Assembly: GCA_900315485.1 (NCBI GenBank)
Contig: OMZI01000002.1
Coordinates: 1-64,000, forward strand
DNA from: an uncultured Eubacteriales bacterium
GTDB lineage: Bacteria > Bacillota > Clostridia > Peptostreptococcales > Anaerovoracaceae
DNA: 64,000 nucleotides
Reading direction: 5' to 3'
Shown here one piece after another: positions 22,592-31,771 of the stretch. The notes beneath the pieces were generated by a model that was given only the letters and a program-made list of their open reading frames with translations, was not told where the DNA came from and did no database searches. How positions within the stretch are numbered: the stretch's first letter is position 1; each line of letters begins with the position of its first letter. Position numbers and translations under genes: made by a program.

Positions 22592-22596
22592 CAGAG

Positions 22597-22745
22597 TGGA
22601 AAGCCAGATTGCTGGACCCGTTGAAATCACTGCGTTTCAGCGATCGTCCAAAAACCTGTGATACTAATTTGATACTGAAATAACCTCAAAAATCCGCAGA
22701 CGCCGGAGTGCAACATTTTTAGCACTTCGGCGTTTTTTCTTTGAT
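22597..22745. repeat. Direct repeat B: candidate right attachment site of the island
   Basis: It aligns with 1371-1520 over its whole length. It keeps CCCGTTGAAATCACTGCG, the two GATACT units 11 bp apart (22660 and 22671) and the terminator hairpin (22701-22738). It also forms the left border of the catabolic cassette that ends at the third copy. Confidence 0.6.
22701..22738 (+). terminator. Intrinsic terminator inside repeat B
   Basis: CGCCGGAGTGC pairs with GCACTTCGGCG, then TTTTTT. It has the same structure as the terminators in sites A and C. Confidence 0.8.
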
Positions 22746-22778
22746 GGGACCGAATATTTCATTTTTGTAATTGTACAT

Positions 22779-23426
22779 TTATAACAAGAGGCTTGATAGA
22801 TTGAAGTCAGGCGGGAGTTTCTTCATAGAAACCCCGTTTATTTTTTTCGTTCTGACAAAATTGTACATCATCTTGCGTGCAAGCTCTTCAGGCGTATAGC
22901 TGTAATTGTTTTTGTCCCAGAATTTTATGAAAGATATGTAAGAATCTGCTGTAATAAAGCAGTATAGATCCATGTCGAGTTTCTGCTTGATATCGTCCGG
23001 ATAGTTAAGCACAAGAAGCGCCTGAGTTGCTGTGGCAAACTTCTTGGCAAGCATATCGATGTTGTATCCGGTTATTTTATCGTGTATGAGATTCTGATAG
23101 AATCTGCGATTTTCCAGGACATGCTCAAACATAAAAAGCCCCGGATAGAATATATCATCTTCGTATGTGTATTCTTCCGTTGACGACAATTCAGTACATA
23201 ACGCTTCAACCAACGCGCCGGCTTCATTGATAATATATTTCTCTACAAGATCATACTTACTGTAAAAGTATGCATAGAAAGCTGACCTGCTGTATCCGGA
23301 TTTCTTGATAATTGATGTAGCGGAAATACTTTCAAAGGAATTATTCTCCATAAGATCCAGAAAAGCATCGTAGAATGCTTTTTTTGTGCGCAATATATTG
23401 CTTTTTTCTCTGGTCGAAATGCTCAT
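22779..23426 (-). CDS. TetR/AcrR-family transcriptional regulator
   Basis: The 215-residue product starts MSISTREKSNILRTKKAFYD. An N-terminal TetR HTH runs from about residue 8 to 55: AFLDLMENNSFESISATSII, KKSGYSRSAFYAYFYSKYDL. The ligand domain is helical and unassigned. ATG at 23426 was chosen because GAGGGGGG lies at the proper distance. It is divergent from the dehydrogenase operon with about 210 bp between, which is the standard arrangement for a local repressor whose ligand is the operon's substrate or product. Confidence 0.85.
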   Translation of the reverse strand: MSISTREKSNILRTKKAFYDAFLDLMENNSFESISATSIIKKSGYSRSAFYAYFYSKYDLVEKYIINEAGALVEALCTELSSTEEYTYEDDIFYPGLFMFEHVLENRRFYQNLIHDKITGYNIDMLAKKFATATQALLVLNYPDDIKQKLDMDLYCFITADSYISFIKFWDKNNYSYTPEELARKMMYNFVRTKKINGVSMKKLPPDFNLSSLLL

Positions 23427-23487
23427 TACAGACACCCCCCCTCATTTGTTTGTCATAAAAACAAAACATTTTGCCCAAATCTGTTCT

Positions 23488-23516
23488 TTTTCAAATAAAT
23501 CGAAAGATTTTGAAAA
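23488..23516. promoter_or_regulatory. Candidate TetR operator between the regulator and the dehydrogenase operon
   Basis: A perfect 8-bp inverted repeat TTTTCAAA/TTTGAAAA with a 13-bp centre in the divergent intergenic region. The size and place suit a dimeric TetR repressor. No clear -35/-10 pair or sigma-54 site was found beside it. Confidence 0.35.
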
Positions 23517-23635
23517 TTGAATGCAGTATGAAACCGAAGTAAATTGGGGCTGGGAACAGACAGGTGATTACCATCCTGATCCCTCATACAACTTTAAAAA
23601 TTATAGCAGATTTAGTCGAATAATAGGAGGAGATA

Positions 23636-24613
23636 ATGGCATATTCCAAAGATTTTCTGATGAAACTATATCGCAATCTGGCTGCCGACAGAATTCTTGA
23701 GGAGCGTCTTGTTGAGCTCTATGCACAGGGATGGATTCCTGGCCATATCCACAGTGGACAAGGTGAAGAAGCTTCATACACTGGGGTACTGGCCGTTGGC
23801 AAAGAAGGTGATCAGTATAAGTTCACACATAGAAACGTAAGCGCATACCATGATGTGGGAATAAGTTACAATCATATCTTCTGTGAGATTCTCGGCAAAA
23901 AGGGAGGCAACTCTGACGGCAAGGGAGGAATAAACCACATTGCAGATAAGGATAAGGGTGTTATCGGCCTGGTCGGTGCACTGGGAGGAACAATTCCGGT
24001 TGCTACAGGTGTTGCATATGCACTCAAGATGAAGAGCCCTGGAAATATCGTGATCTGCATCTATGGTGATGGAACTACGAGCCGTGGAACCGTACATGAA
24101 TCCATGAACTGGGCAGCAGTATGGAAATTGCCTATCCTGTTTGTTGTTAATAACAACCAGTTTTCGATTTCAACATCGGCAGAAGAGTGTGTAAGCGTTC
24201 CTAACCCAGGTGCTGACAGAGCATCAGCATACGGAATGCCGGCCAAAGTAGTCGACGGTACTGATGTACTTGCTGTTTACGAGGCAGCAAAGGAACTCAG
24301 CGATTATGTAAGAGCCGGTAACGGGCCTGCTGTTCTTGAGACCAAAGTGTATCGCTGGAGAGGCCACTTTGAGGGCGATATGGCCAGATACAGAGACCCG
24401 AAGGTCGCAGAAGAATGGAAGAAAAAGGACTGCGTTAAGAAATTCGAGACATATTTGCTGGATAACAAAGTAATTACAGAGGAAGAAATAGAGCAACTCC
24501 GTAAAGAGGTTTGCGAAGAAATCGAGGCCGGTATCAAGTTCTCAGAAGAAGCTCCACAGCCAGATCCTGCTGAGATATATGATTGTCTCTATGCGGAAGA
24601 ATATTACAGATAG
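23636..24613 (+). CDS. acoA: Acetoin/2-oxoacid dehydrogenase complex E1, alpha subunit
   Basis: The 325-residue thiamine-diphosphate subunit begins MAYSKDFLMKLYRNLAADRI. Substrate-channel and cofactor motifs are present: GWIPGHIHSGQGEEASYTGV, THRNVSAYHDVG, and the TPP motif CIYGDGTTSRGTVHESMNWA ending in VVNNNQFSIST. The phosphorylation-loop region RWRGHFEGDMARYRDP is family-typical. Length and sequence are closest to AcoA-type E1 alpha, though pyruvate or branched-chain oxoacid use cannot be excluded. It is the first gene of a ten-gene operon and is preceded by AGGAGGAGAT. Confidence 0.85.
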   Translation: MAYSKDFLMKLYRNLAADRILEERLVELYAQGWIPGHIHSGQGEEASYTGVLAVGKEGDQYKFTHRNVSAYHDVGISYNHIFCEILGKKGGNSDGKGGINHIADKDKGVIGLVGALGGTIPVATGVAYALKMKSPGNIVICIYGDGTTSRGTVHESMNWAAVWKLPILFVVNNNQFSISTSAEECVSVPNPGADRASAYGMPAKVVDGTDVLAVYEAAKELSDYVRAGNGPAVLETKVYRWRGHFEGDMARYRDPKVAEEWKKKDCVKKFETYLLDNKVITEEEIEQLRKEVCEEIEAGIKFSEEAPQPDPAEIYDCLYAEEYYR

Positions 24614-24623
24614 GAGGATCGAG

Positions 24624-25592
24624 ATGAAGACTACATATGTACAGGCAGTAAACGCAGCTCTTAAGGAGGAGATGGAAAGAGATAATAACGTGGTGGTTTT
24701 CGGAGAAGACGTTGCACAGTTTGGAGGAATCTTCGGCGCCACAAGAGGATTGCTTGATCAGTTCGGGTCTGACAGAGTCAAAAACACACCTGTATCAGAG
24801 GACTCAATTGTAGGCGTAGGAATTGGAGCTGCATTGGGTGGGCTGAGACCTTGCATTGAACTTATGTATTCAGACTTCATGCTGGTCGCATTCAATGAAG
24901 TATTCCAGACAGCCGCTAAATTCAGATACCTGCATGGACCTCAGTATAAAGTTCCTATCGTGATGAGGGCTGCAGCAGGATCGGCTTTCGGCGCAGGTGC
25001 TGAACACTCAAACTGTGTGGAATCGATCTTTATGCATTCACCTGGACTGACTATCATAAGCCCTTCGACTGCTTATGATGCAAAAGGTCTTCTCAAGAGT
25101 GCGATAAGGAGCGACAATCCGGTGCTGTTCTTTGAACACAAACAGTTGTATCAGATCAAAGAAGAGATTCCTGATGAAGAATACCTGATCCCTATCGGAA
25201 AGGCAGATGTCAAGAAATCGGGTAAAGATGTGACCGTGATTGCCGTAGGCCTGATGGTCAAAAGAGCACTCGAAGCAGCTGAGAAGCTTGCTGCAGAAGG
25301 CATTGATGTAGAGGTTATCGACCCTCGTACTGTTGTTCCGTTTGACAAAGATACTGCATTTGATTCGATCAGAAAGACTCATCGCGTAGTAATTGTTGAA
25401 GAGAGTAACAAGACCGGCGGACTTGGAGCCGAGTGGGCAGCTATGATTCAGGAAGAATTATACGATGAACTTGACGGACCAATCGTCAGAGTAGCCGCAC
25501 TTGATGTTCCTCTTCCGTATAATGTCGGGCTTGAGCTTACTTCGATACCTGATACACAGAGAATAATTGACGCAGTCAAATCAACACTTTAA
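24624..25592 (+). CDS. acoB: Acetoin/2-oxoacid dehydrogenase complex E1, beta subunit
   Basis: The 322-residue product starts MKTTYVQAVNAALKEEMERD. It shows VVVFGEDVAQFGGIFGATRG, NTPVSEDSIVGVGIGAALGG, IELMYSDFMLVAFNE and VIDPRTVVPFDKDT, all typical of the transketolase-like beta chain that completes the TPP active site. Start at 24624 follows TAGGAGGATC, 10 bp after acoA. It pairs with E1 alpha to decarboxylate the substrate and pass the acyl group to the lipoyl arm of E2. Confidence 0.85.
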   Translation: MKTTYVQAVNAALKEEMERDNNVVVFGEDVAQFGGIFGATRGLLDQFGSDRVKNTPVSEDSIVGVGIGAALGGLRPCIELMYSDFMLVAFNEVFQTAAKFRYLHGPQYKVPIVMRAAAGSAFGAGAEHSNCVESIFMHSPGLTIISPSTAYDAKGLLKSAIRSDNPVLFFEHKQLYQIKEEIPDEEYLIPIGKADVKKSGKDVTVIAVGLMVKRALEAAEKLAAEGIDVEVIDPRTVVPFDKDTAFDSIRKTHRVVIVEESNKTGGLGAEWAAMIQEELYDELDGPIVRVAALDVPLPYNVGLELTSIPDTQRIIDAVKSTL

Positions 25593-25614
25593 ACCGCGAA
25601 GGGAGAATTACATA

Positions 25615-26856
25615 ATGAGTTTCAAATTCAATATGCCTAAAGCCGGTCTGACTATGGTAGAAGGTACTATTTCAGAATGGTTTGTTAATGAAGGCGACAC
25701 TGTTAATAAAGGCGATATCGTTCTGAGCTATGAAAATGAAAAGACAGTAATCGACTGTGAATGTCCTGAATCCGGAATCATTCATATTCTCACCGAACCG
25801 GGAGACACTATAAAAGTGGGAGACCCTGTAGCTGTGATCGCTGAGAATATGGAAGAATACAATACACTCCTAATATCGGCTCCATCTTCAGCTGCATCAT
25901 CAGAGACAGCTGAAGATACGGAGACGAAACAAGAGGAAGTGGCAAAGCCGTCAGAAACTGTTTCAGAGACAAAAGCAAGCGGAGCAAGAGTAAAGGCAAC
26001 TGGTCTTGCTCGTAAAATCGCTTCCAATGAAGGCATTGATCTGCATGACGTAAATGGAACCGGTCCGAACGGAAGGATCGTTGCAAAGGATGTCACAGAT
26101 TATTCTCAGAAGGCAGCAGTTGCTCCTGTTGCGGCAGCAAAGGGCAGAGAAGCATCTGCACCATCAGAGGAGCCTGTTCTGATTCCGATGAGTGGAGCAA
26201 GAAAGGCAATTGCAAACAATCTGAGAAACAGTATTTCAACAATGGTACAGGCATCTTCAAGCACGGAGATGGATGTCACAGATCTGTTTGAACTCAGAGC
26301 TAAACTTGTTGCTCAGAAAGAAAAAATCGGAATCAAGATCACGATCAATGACTTACTGGTCATGGCTGCGGTCAAGGTTCTTGCAAAGCATCCTTTGCTG
26401 AACGCAACATTCGATGGAGAGGTAGTGACATCATATCCGCATGTCAACATCAATATTGCTGTCGGAGCGGAATCAGGCCTTGCGATCCCGGTTGTAAAGA
26501 ACTGTGAACTCAAGACATTATCGGAACTCAGCACAGCTCTCAGAGATGTTGCTGTCAGAGCCAGAAACGGAGAACTTAAGCCGGGTGAGCAGTCAGGAGG
26601 TTATTTCACAATCAGTAATGTAGGAATGTATCCTATCGACCATGGTTCACCAATAGCTAATGCTCCTCAGGTTGGTCTTTTCGCTTTCGGACGCACGCTT
26701 GACAGACTTGAGATGCGTGATGGAGAGATAGTCGTCAGAAAGAAAATGCATGTTATGTTCGTATTCGACCACAGAGTATTCGACGGACTTGAACAGGGAA
26801 GGATTCTGAGCGATCTTCAGCTTTATCTTGAGCATCCTGAACTGATGCTGATTTAA
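25615..26856 (+). CDS. acoC: Dihydrolipoamide acyltransferase (E2)
   Basis: The 413-residue product starts MSFKFNMPKAGLTMVEGTIS. The single lipoyl domain has Lys43 in YENEKTVID. An Ala/Ser/Glu-rich linker (about 85-125) precedes the peripheral subunit-binding domain (ARKIASNEGIDLHDVNGTGP, then NGRIVAKDV), and the catalytic acyltransferase domain covers about 190-413 with FVFDHRVFDG at the active His. It carries the acyl group to CoA. It lies between E1 beta and E3 in the normal operon order. Confidence 0.88.
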   Translation: MSFKFNMPKAGLTMVEGTISEWFVNEGDTVNKGDIVLSYENEKTVIDCECPESGIIHILTEPGDTIKVGDPVAVIAENMEEYNTLLISAPSSAASSETAEDTETKQEEVAKPSETVSETKASGARVKATGLARKIASNEGIDLHDVNGTGPNGRIVAKDVTDYSQKAAVAPVAAAKGREASAPSEEPVLIPMSGARKAIANNLRNSISTMVQASSSTEMDVTDLFELRAKLVAQKEKIGIKITINDLLVMAAVKVLAKHPLLNATFDGEVVTSYPHVNINIAVGAESGLAIPVVKNCELKTLSELSTALRDVAVRARNGELKPGEQSGGYFTISNVGMYPIDHGSPIANAPQVGLFAFGRTLDRLEMRDGEIVVRKKMHVMFVFDHRVFDGLEQGRILSDLQLYLEHPELMLI

Positions 26857-26869
26857 AGGAGGTGGAGTT

Positions 26870-28252
26870 GTGAAAAAAACATATGACCTGTTAATTATCG
26901 GAGGCGGACCTGGCGGATACGTAGGTGCGATCAGAGCAGCACAGCTCGGAATGAAAGTAGGTCTTGTTGAAAAAGCATCCGTTGGAGGAACGTGCCTCAA
27001 TATCGGATGTATTCCGACCAAAGCTATGTTCCAGAGCGCTGAGGTCGCTAAAGAAGCACAGGATGCCGGCAGATACGGCGTTAATGCTTCCATCAGCGGA
27101 ATCGACTATTCTAAAGTGATTTCAAGAAAAGATGACGTAGTAAACCAGCTGGTCGGCGGAGTTAAACTGCTTCTCAGGAAGAACAAGGTAGATGTCATCA
27201 AAGCAGATGTCAGCTTCTGCGGAGCACACACTGTAAAGGATAAAGAAACCGGTGATGTGTTTGAAGGACAGAATGTTCTCATATGCACCGGAAGTATCAA
27301 TGCAGTTCCTCCGATTCCGGGAACTGATGGTAAGAACGTCATAGACAGCACAGAACTCATGAGACTGGAAAAGCTTCCAGAAAGCATTGCCATCGTTGGC
27401 GGCGGAGTGATAGGCTGCGAATTTGCAAATATCCTGAATGCCTTTGGAAGCAAAGTCACTGTGATAGAGATGCTGCCGCATCTTCTTGGGAATATGGAAG
27501 AATCATGCGCAGCCTTTATCGAAAAGCAGTTTCTGGCAGAAGGAATCAATGTTCTCACAGAAACGAAAGTGTGCAGCATAGAGGATAAGGATACTGCCAG
27601 AAAAGTCGTATGCGAGAAGGACGGAGACACTGTAGAGGTAGAGGCAGAGTACGTTCTCATTTCTACAGGCCGTAAGGCCCAGACTGCCGGACTAGATGCT
27701 GAACAGTTCGGTCTTAAGATGGATCATGGATTCGTATGTGTAGATGATCATATGCGTACTTCAGTAAAAGGAGTATATGCTGCCGGAGACGTGACAGGAG
27801 TTACGGCACTTGCGCACGCTGCTTCAGAAGGAGCTGTCATTGCAGTCGAAAACATGAACGGTGCTGACAGAACAGCTGACTTCGCAAATGTTCCAAAGGT
27901 AGTATTCGTTGATCCAGAAATCTCGTCATGCGGACTGACTGAAGCTGAGGCTAAGGAAGCTGGTTACGATGTCGTATGCGGAATGTTTAACCTTGCAGGC
28001 AATGGAAAGTCTATCGCAATGGGCAAGCAGACAGGTTTTGTAAAGGTAGTTTCAGAGAAGAAAAACCACGAAATACTGGGAATGCATATGGTCGGACATG
28101 GAGCTTCTGAACTTGTAACACTGTTTGCACAGCTGCTTACTCTTGAATCCGTACTTGAGGATGTTGAAAATACGATTTATCCGCATCCGGCTGTGTCAGA
28201 ATCGATCAGAGAGGCTTGCCTTGATGCACTGGGACGTGCAGTTCATAAGTAA
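26870..28252 (+). CDS. lpdA: Dihydrolipoamide dehydrogenase (E3)
   Basis: The 460-residue flavoprotein starts at GTG after AAAGGAGGTGG. It has the FAD motif IIGGGPGGYVGAI, redox disulfide GGTCLNIGCIPTK (Cys42, Cys47), NAD motif AIVGGGVIGCEFA, ISTGRKAQT, and the C-terminal YPHPAVSESIREA with the catalytic His-Glu pair. It reoxidises the lipoyl arm and makes NADH. There is no N-terminal lipoyl domain, unlike some clostridial E3 proteins. It is dedicated to this complex by position. Confidence 0.92.
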   Translation: MKKTYDLLIIGGGPGGYVGAIRAAQLGMKVGLVEKASVGGTCLNIGCIPTKAMFQSAEVAKEAQDAGRYGVNASISGIDYSKVISRKDDVVNQLVGGVKLLLRKNKVDVIKADVSFCGAHTVKDKETGDVFEGQNVLICTGSINAVPPIPGTDGKNVIDSTELMRLEKLPESIAIVGGGVIGCEFANILNAFGSKVTVIEMLPHLLGNMEESCAAFIEKQFLAEGINVLTETKVCSIEDKDTARKVVCEKDGDTVEVEAEYVLISTGRKAQTAGLDAEQFGLKMDHGFVCVDDHMRTSVKGVYAAGDVTGVTALAHAASEGAVIAVENMNGADRTADFANVPKVVFVDPEISSCGLTEAEAKEAGYDVVCGMFNLAGNGKSIAMGKQTGFVKVVSEKKNHEILGMHMVGHGASELVTLFAQLLTLESVLEDVENTIYPHPAVSESIREACLDALGRAVHK

Positions 28253-28268
28253 GGAGGTTTACCCGGAT

Positions 28269-28748
28269 ATGGTTAGCGCAAAGGGTACTTTGACAAACAT
28301 TTTTGCAGTCAAGATACAGCCGCATGAAGATATCCTGACAATGCTAGAAAAGTTTGTACATGATAACAATATCACCAGTGGAGTGATTGCTACAGGACTT
28401 GGGAGTCTGGAATCCGTAAGCTACTTCGATCCGGAAGAACTTCCGGACAGGCCGGGAGAATACGCATATCAGAATCCTGTTGAATGGGAAGATGTCACTG
28501 AGCTGATAGGTATTTCCGGAATAATCTGCGAGGATGATGAAGGTGCTCCGTCACTGCACATTCATTATGCGGTAGCTGACAAGAAGGGGAATACGTTTTC
28601 CGGTCACATGAATTACGGAAACAGGGTATTTGCGACAACAGATATCATAATCATCGAATTCGACGGAATTAAAATGGGACGCAAATTGGATCCGGTATTC
28701 AATCTGCCGCTGTTTTACCCGACTGAGAAACAGGGAAAGAAGGACTGA
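28269..28748 (+). CDS. PPC/DUF296 (PD1-like) domain protein
   Basis: The 159-residue product starts MVSAKGTLTNIFAVKIQPHE. Motifs are ATGLGSLESVSYFD, HIHYAVADKKGNTFSGHMNY (the H-x-H...GHL core) and TTDIIIIEF. The domain forms trimers with a metal site; plant relatives bind AT-rich DNA, while bacterial stand-alone copies have no proven role. Its place inside a metabolic operon suggests a small metal-dependent enzyme or a pathway regulator. ATG follows AAGGAGGTTTACC. Confidence 0.82.
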   Translation: MVSAKGTLTNIFAVKIQPHEDILTMLEKFVHDNNITSGVIATGLGSLESVSYFDPEELPDRPGEYAYQNPVEWEDVTELIGISGIICEDDEGAPSLHIHYAVADKKGNTFSGHMNYGNRVFATTDIIIIEFDGIKMGRKLDPVFNLPLFYPTEKQGKKD

Positions 28749-28749
28749 T

Positions 28750-29628
28750 ATGAAGAAAATAGGTTTTCTCGGAATGGGAGTCATGGGATTGCCGATGGCT
28801 GTCAATCTGGTAAAAAAGTCAGGCTGCGAGATTATAGGATATGACCCTGTAGAGAAAAGCAGAACTGAATTTGCGAAGAATGGAGGTACCGTTGCAGAAT
28901 CTGCGGATGATATCTACAGAACATGCAGCGTTATCATCCAGATCCTTCCTACTCATAAAATCATCTGTGAGTCTGTCAGAAGAGCTTTGGAAATCGGACA
29001 GAAAGGAAGTATCATTATCGATATGTCATCTACAGCTCCGGACATCGTTCATGAACTGTATGAAGAATCTGAGCTTGCAGGATTCCATCTGATCGATGCT
29101 CCTATCAGCGGGGGCAATCCTGCAGCTATTGCAGGCACACTCGCGATCATGGTCGGTGGAGATGAAGAGGTCTTTAATGAAATCAAGCCGGTACTTGAGT
29201 GCATGGGAAATCCTGTGTACACGGGTGAGAGCGCAAGCGGTGATGTGACTAAGCTTGTCAATAATATCATCGGAGGCATCCTTCTGACAGCATATGCAGA
29301 AGCATATGCATTTGCTGCCAAGGCAGGCATAGACCTTGAGAAAACATTTGAGGCAACGAGAACAGGCTTTCTGGCCGGTCCGTGTTATGAAAACAAGATA
29401 CCTAAGATGTTAGCAAGGGACTATGAGCCGGGTGCAAGGATCGCTGTACACAGGAAGGACATTATTAATGCCAAGCATTATGCGCATAAGCTCGGGGTCG
29501 ATCTTCCTCTGACAGATGTAGTGCTGAATGTAATGGACTGGGCAAATGACAACGGCCATATTGATGAAGATCAGGCAGCATTAGTCAAATACTATGAGGA
29601 CAAAATGGAAGTCAGAGTAGAAAAGTAA
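28750..29628 (+). CDS. 3-hydroxyisobutyrate dehydrogenase-family beta-hydroxyacid dehydrogenase
   Basis: The 292-residue product starts MKKIGFLGMGVMGLPMAVNL, the Rossmann loop of the family. IIDMSSTAPD, LIDAPISGGNPAAIAGTLAI (substrate-binding segment) and GDVTKLVNNII with the catalytic Lys follow. The helical C-terminal half is normal. Members oxidise 3-hydroxyisobutyrate or reduce tartronate semialdehyde; the specific substrate cannot be read here. It is 1 bp after DUF296. Confidence 0.85.
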   Translation: MKKIGFLGMGVMGLPMAVNLVKKSGCEIIGYDPVEKSRTEFAKNGGTVAESADDIYRTCSVIIQILPTHKIICESVRRALEIGQKGSIIIDMSSTAPDIVHELYEESELAGFHLIDAPISGGNPAAIAGTLAIMVGGDEEVFNEIKPVLECMGNPVYTGESASGDVTKLVNNIIGGILLTAYAEAYAFAAKAGIDLEKTFEATRTGFLAGPCYENKIPKMLARDYEPGARIAVHRKDIINAKHYAHKLGVDLPLTDVVLNVMDWANDNGHIDEDQAALVKYYEDKMEVRVEK

Positions 29629-29658
29629 CGAGCGACTAATAATTAAGGAGAAAAGAAC

Positions 29659-30684
29659 ATGAAATGCATCGTTAAAACTGCACCTGGCCCCGGAAATCTG
29701 GAATTACAGGAAAAAGAGATTCCTGTTCCGGGAGAAGGTGAGCTGCTGATCAAGGTCAAATATGCAGCGATATGCGGTACTGACATTCACATCAAACAGT
29801 GGGCTCCTTTTGCAGAAGCAAGGATCAAGCCCCCTGTGACGATCGGACATGAGTTTGTAGGAACTGTAGTAGATGTCGGGGACAAAGTTGATGAATCCTG
29901 GAAGGGAAGACGTGTCAGCGCAGACAGCCATGTACCATGCGGTAAGTGCCCAATGTGCAGAGACAATAAACAGAACCTTTGCCTCATCACCAATGGAATT
30001 GGAATAACCTTTGACGGATGCTTTGCAGAGTATCTGACGATCCCGGAAGCTGTAGCATATCCTGTCGATGATGCGATTCCGGATAAAGCGGCAGCGATCA
30101 TGGAGCCGCTTGGAACAGCCGTCTACGCAGCAACGCTAGTCAATGTTGCCGGCAAGAGTGTCGTCATACAGGGCGCTGGCCCGATCGGACTTATGGCTGT
30201 TGCAGTATTCAAGAAAGCCGGAGCATCAAAAGTCGTATCTGTCGAAATCAATGAAGGAAGAGCCAAAGCTGCAGAGAATGTCGGAGCTGACAGGGTCATA
30301 AATCCGATTGAAGTCGACATAGTCAGAGAAATCAAGAATGAATTCGAAGGACTTGGACCGGACATTGTAATAGAGTGCTCAGGCAATCCGGGAGCAATCA
30401 GAAATGCCACGGAGTATGTCAGACCTGGCGGCGATATCATCCCAATCGCACTTCCTTCGAAGGATGTAACATTCAATTTTACCGAAACATTCTACAAAGG
30501 GGTCAATATGCATGGCATCAGCGGAAGACAGATTTTCCATACATGGAAGGTTATGAATGGACTGCTGAAGTCAGGTATGGATGTATCGGGATGTATAAGC
30601 CACGTATACAAACTTGATGATTTTGAAGAAGCCTTTGAAATGATGGAAAGCGGGAAGAGTCTTAAAGTCCTGTTTGAACCATAA
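29659..30684 (+). CDS. tdh: L-threonine 3-dehydrogenase-like zinc alcohol dehydrogenase
   Basis: The 341-residue product has the length of Tdh. ICGTDIHIKQWAPF, TIGHEFVGTVVDVG (catalytic zinc and proton relay), SHVPCGKCPMCRDNKQNLC (structural zinc with four Cys) and VIQGAGPIGLMAVAVFKKAG (NAD binding) are present. The C-terminal GISGRQIFHTWKVMNGLLKS is specific to the Tdh branch. It oxidises a secondary alcohol next to a carboxyl or amine to a ketone. Because there is no 2-amino-3-ketobutyrate ligase next to it, the substrate in this operon may be a related hydroxy compound. Confidence 0.78.
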   Translation: MKCIVKTAPGPGNLELQEKEIPVPGEGELLIKVKYAAICGTDIHIKQWAPFAEARIKPPVTIGHEFVGTVVDVGDKVDESWKGRRVSADSHVPCGKCPMCRDNKQNLCLITNGIGITFDGCFAEYLTIPEAVAYPVDDAIPDKAAAIMEPLGTAVYAATLVNVAGKSVVIQGAGPIGLMAVAVFKKAGASKVVSVEINEGRAKAAENVGADRVINPIEVDIVREIKNEFEGLGPDIVIECSGNPGAIRNATEYVRPGGDIIPIALPSKDVTFNFTETFYKGVNMHGISGRQIFHTWKVMNGLLKSGMDVSGCISHVYKLDDFEEAFEMMESGKSLKVLFEP

Positions 30685-30734
30685 AAAAAATGTTATTACT
30701 TTGATTAATGCTAATAAACAATGGAGGAATAACT

Positions 30735-31751
30735 ATGAAGAAGGGAACCAAGAAGTTTTTCGCACTCTTACTCGTGATGTGTATGACAATCAGTACTGCG
30801 ATAGCTCTGACATCCTGCGGAGGATCCGACGGAGCAAGCGAAGACGAAACATATACACTTAAGATGCATATGTCTGTTAATACTAATGACCATGTTTATG
30901 CCGGCGCAGAAGCATTTGCAAATTATGTTTCTGAGAATACAGACGGCAAGGTAACAGTTGAACTTTACCCGTCATCGCAGCTTGGTGTTACAGCGGACTG
31001 TATCGAAGGCCTTCCGGTCAGAACCTGCGATATCGTCTTTGATTCACTGTCCAACCTGTCTTCGATTACCCCTATAGCAAATATCGAAGCTATGCCTTAC
31101 ATGTTCAACAGTGTGGATCACTTCAATAAGGTATGGCAGGGAGAAATAGGGCAGAAGATATTCGATGATATTGAAGCAGCAAGTGGAATCAAAATCGTCG
31201 GATCAGCGCTCCAGGGTGTAAGAATCCTCACTACAACCAAGAGAGTTGAGCATCCTGCTGATATCAAAGGACAGAAACTCAGAGTACCGACAATCGATGT
31301 ATATCTGAAGACCTGGGAAACAATCGGAGCTTCCCCTACACCACTCTCAGGCGCAGAGATCTTTACAGCTGTACAGCAGGGAACAGTAATCGGCCAGGGT
31401 AACTCATATCCGTCAAGCGCAGGTCTCTCAATGCAGGATATCTGCAAGTATGTCACCGAAACGAATCACGTATATTCAATGGCAGCAATGATGATGGACT
31501 CAGGCTTTTTCAACAGCCTCCCTGCAGAATACCAGCAGGTAATTCTTGATGGAGCTAAGGTTGCTGCACAGAAGGCAGAGGAAGAGTACGAAACTAATGC
31601 AGCTAACTCCAAGCAGCAGTTTGTTGATGCAGGATGCGAGATCATAGAAGTAGATGCTGATGAATGGAAGGCGACACTTGATGGATTTGTTGAGAATAAT
31701 TATCCGGATCTTGTTGAGTACTATCAGGCAATTATAGACGCTGACAAGTAA
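30735..31751 (+). CDS. dctP: TRAP transporter substrate-binding lipoprotein (DctP type)
   Basis: The 338-residue product starts MKKGTKKFFALLLVMCMTIS with lipobox ALTSCGG, so Cys is lipidated and the protein is held at the membrane face. KVTVELYPSSQLGVTADCIE, VRILTTTKRVEHPADIKGQK and LRVPTIDVYLKTWETIGASP are DctP-family segments, and the Arg in LRVPT is the one that usually salt-bridges to a substrate carboxylate. It delivers an organic acid to DctQM. The start follows ATGGAGGAAT. Confidence 0.9.
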   Translation: MKKGTKKFFALLLVMCMTISTAIALTSCGGSDGASEDETYTLKMHMSVNTNDHVYAGAEAFANYVSENTDGKVTVELYPSSQLGVTADCIEGLPVRTCDIVFDSLSNLSSITPIANIEAMPYMFNSVDHFNKVWQGEIGQKIFDDIEAASGIKIVGSALQGVRILTTTKRVEHPADIKGQKLRVPTIDVYLKTWETIGASPTPLSGAEIFTAVQQGTVIGQGNSYPSSAGLSMQDICKYVTETNHVYSMAAMMMDSGFFNSLPAEYQQVILDGAKVAAQKAEEEYETNAANSKQQFVDAGCEIIEVDADEWKATLDGFVENNYPDLVEYYQAIIDADK

Positions 31752-31771
31752 TTACAGATAAGGAAGGGCTT

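Larger units (their letters stand above)
22312..22778. other. Non-coding right-end region of the island
   Basis: No gene of normal size. It holds a GATACTA pair at 22383/22394, a 27-nt string at 22487-22513 that recurs at 37508, a two-stem structured repeat at 22514-22591, and site B. The mixture of short repeats shared with sites A and C indicates repeated integration at one spot. Confidence 0.55.

Noticed and set aside
30674-30862. 62-codon frame between tdh and dctP
   Set aside because: It overlaps the dctP signal peptide region in another frame and has no ribosome site.
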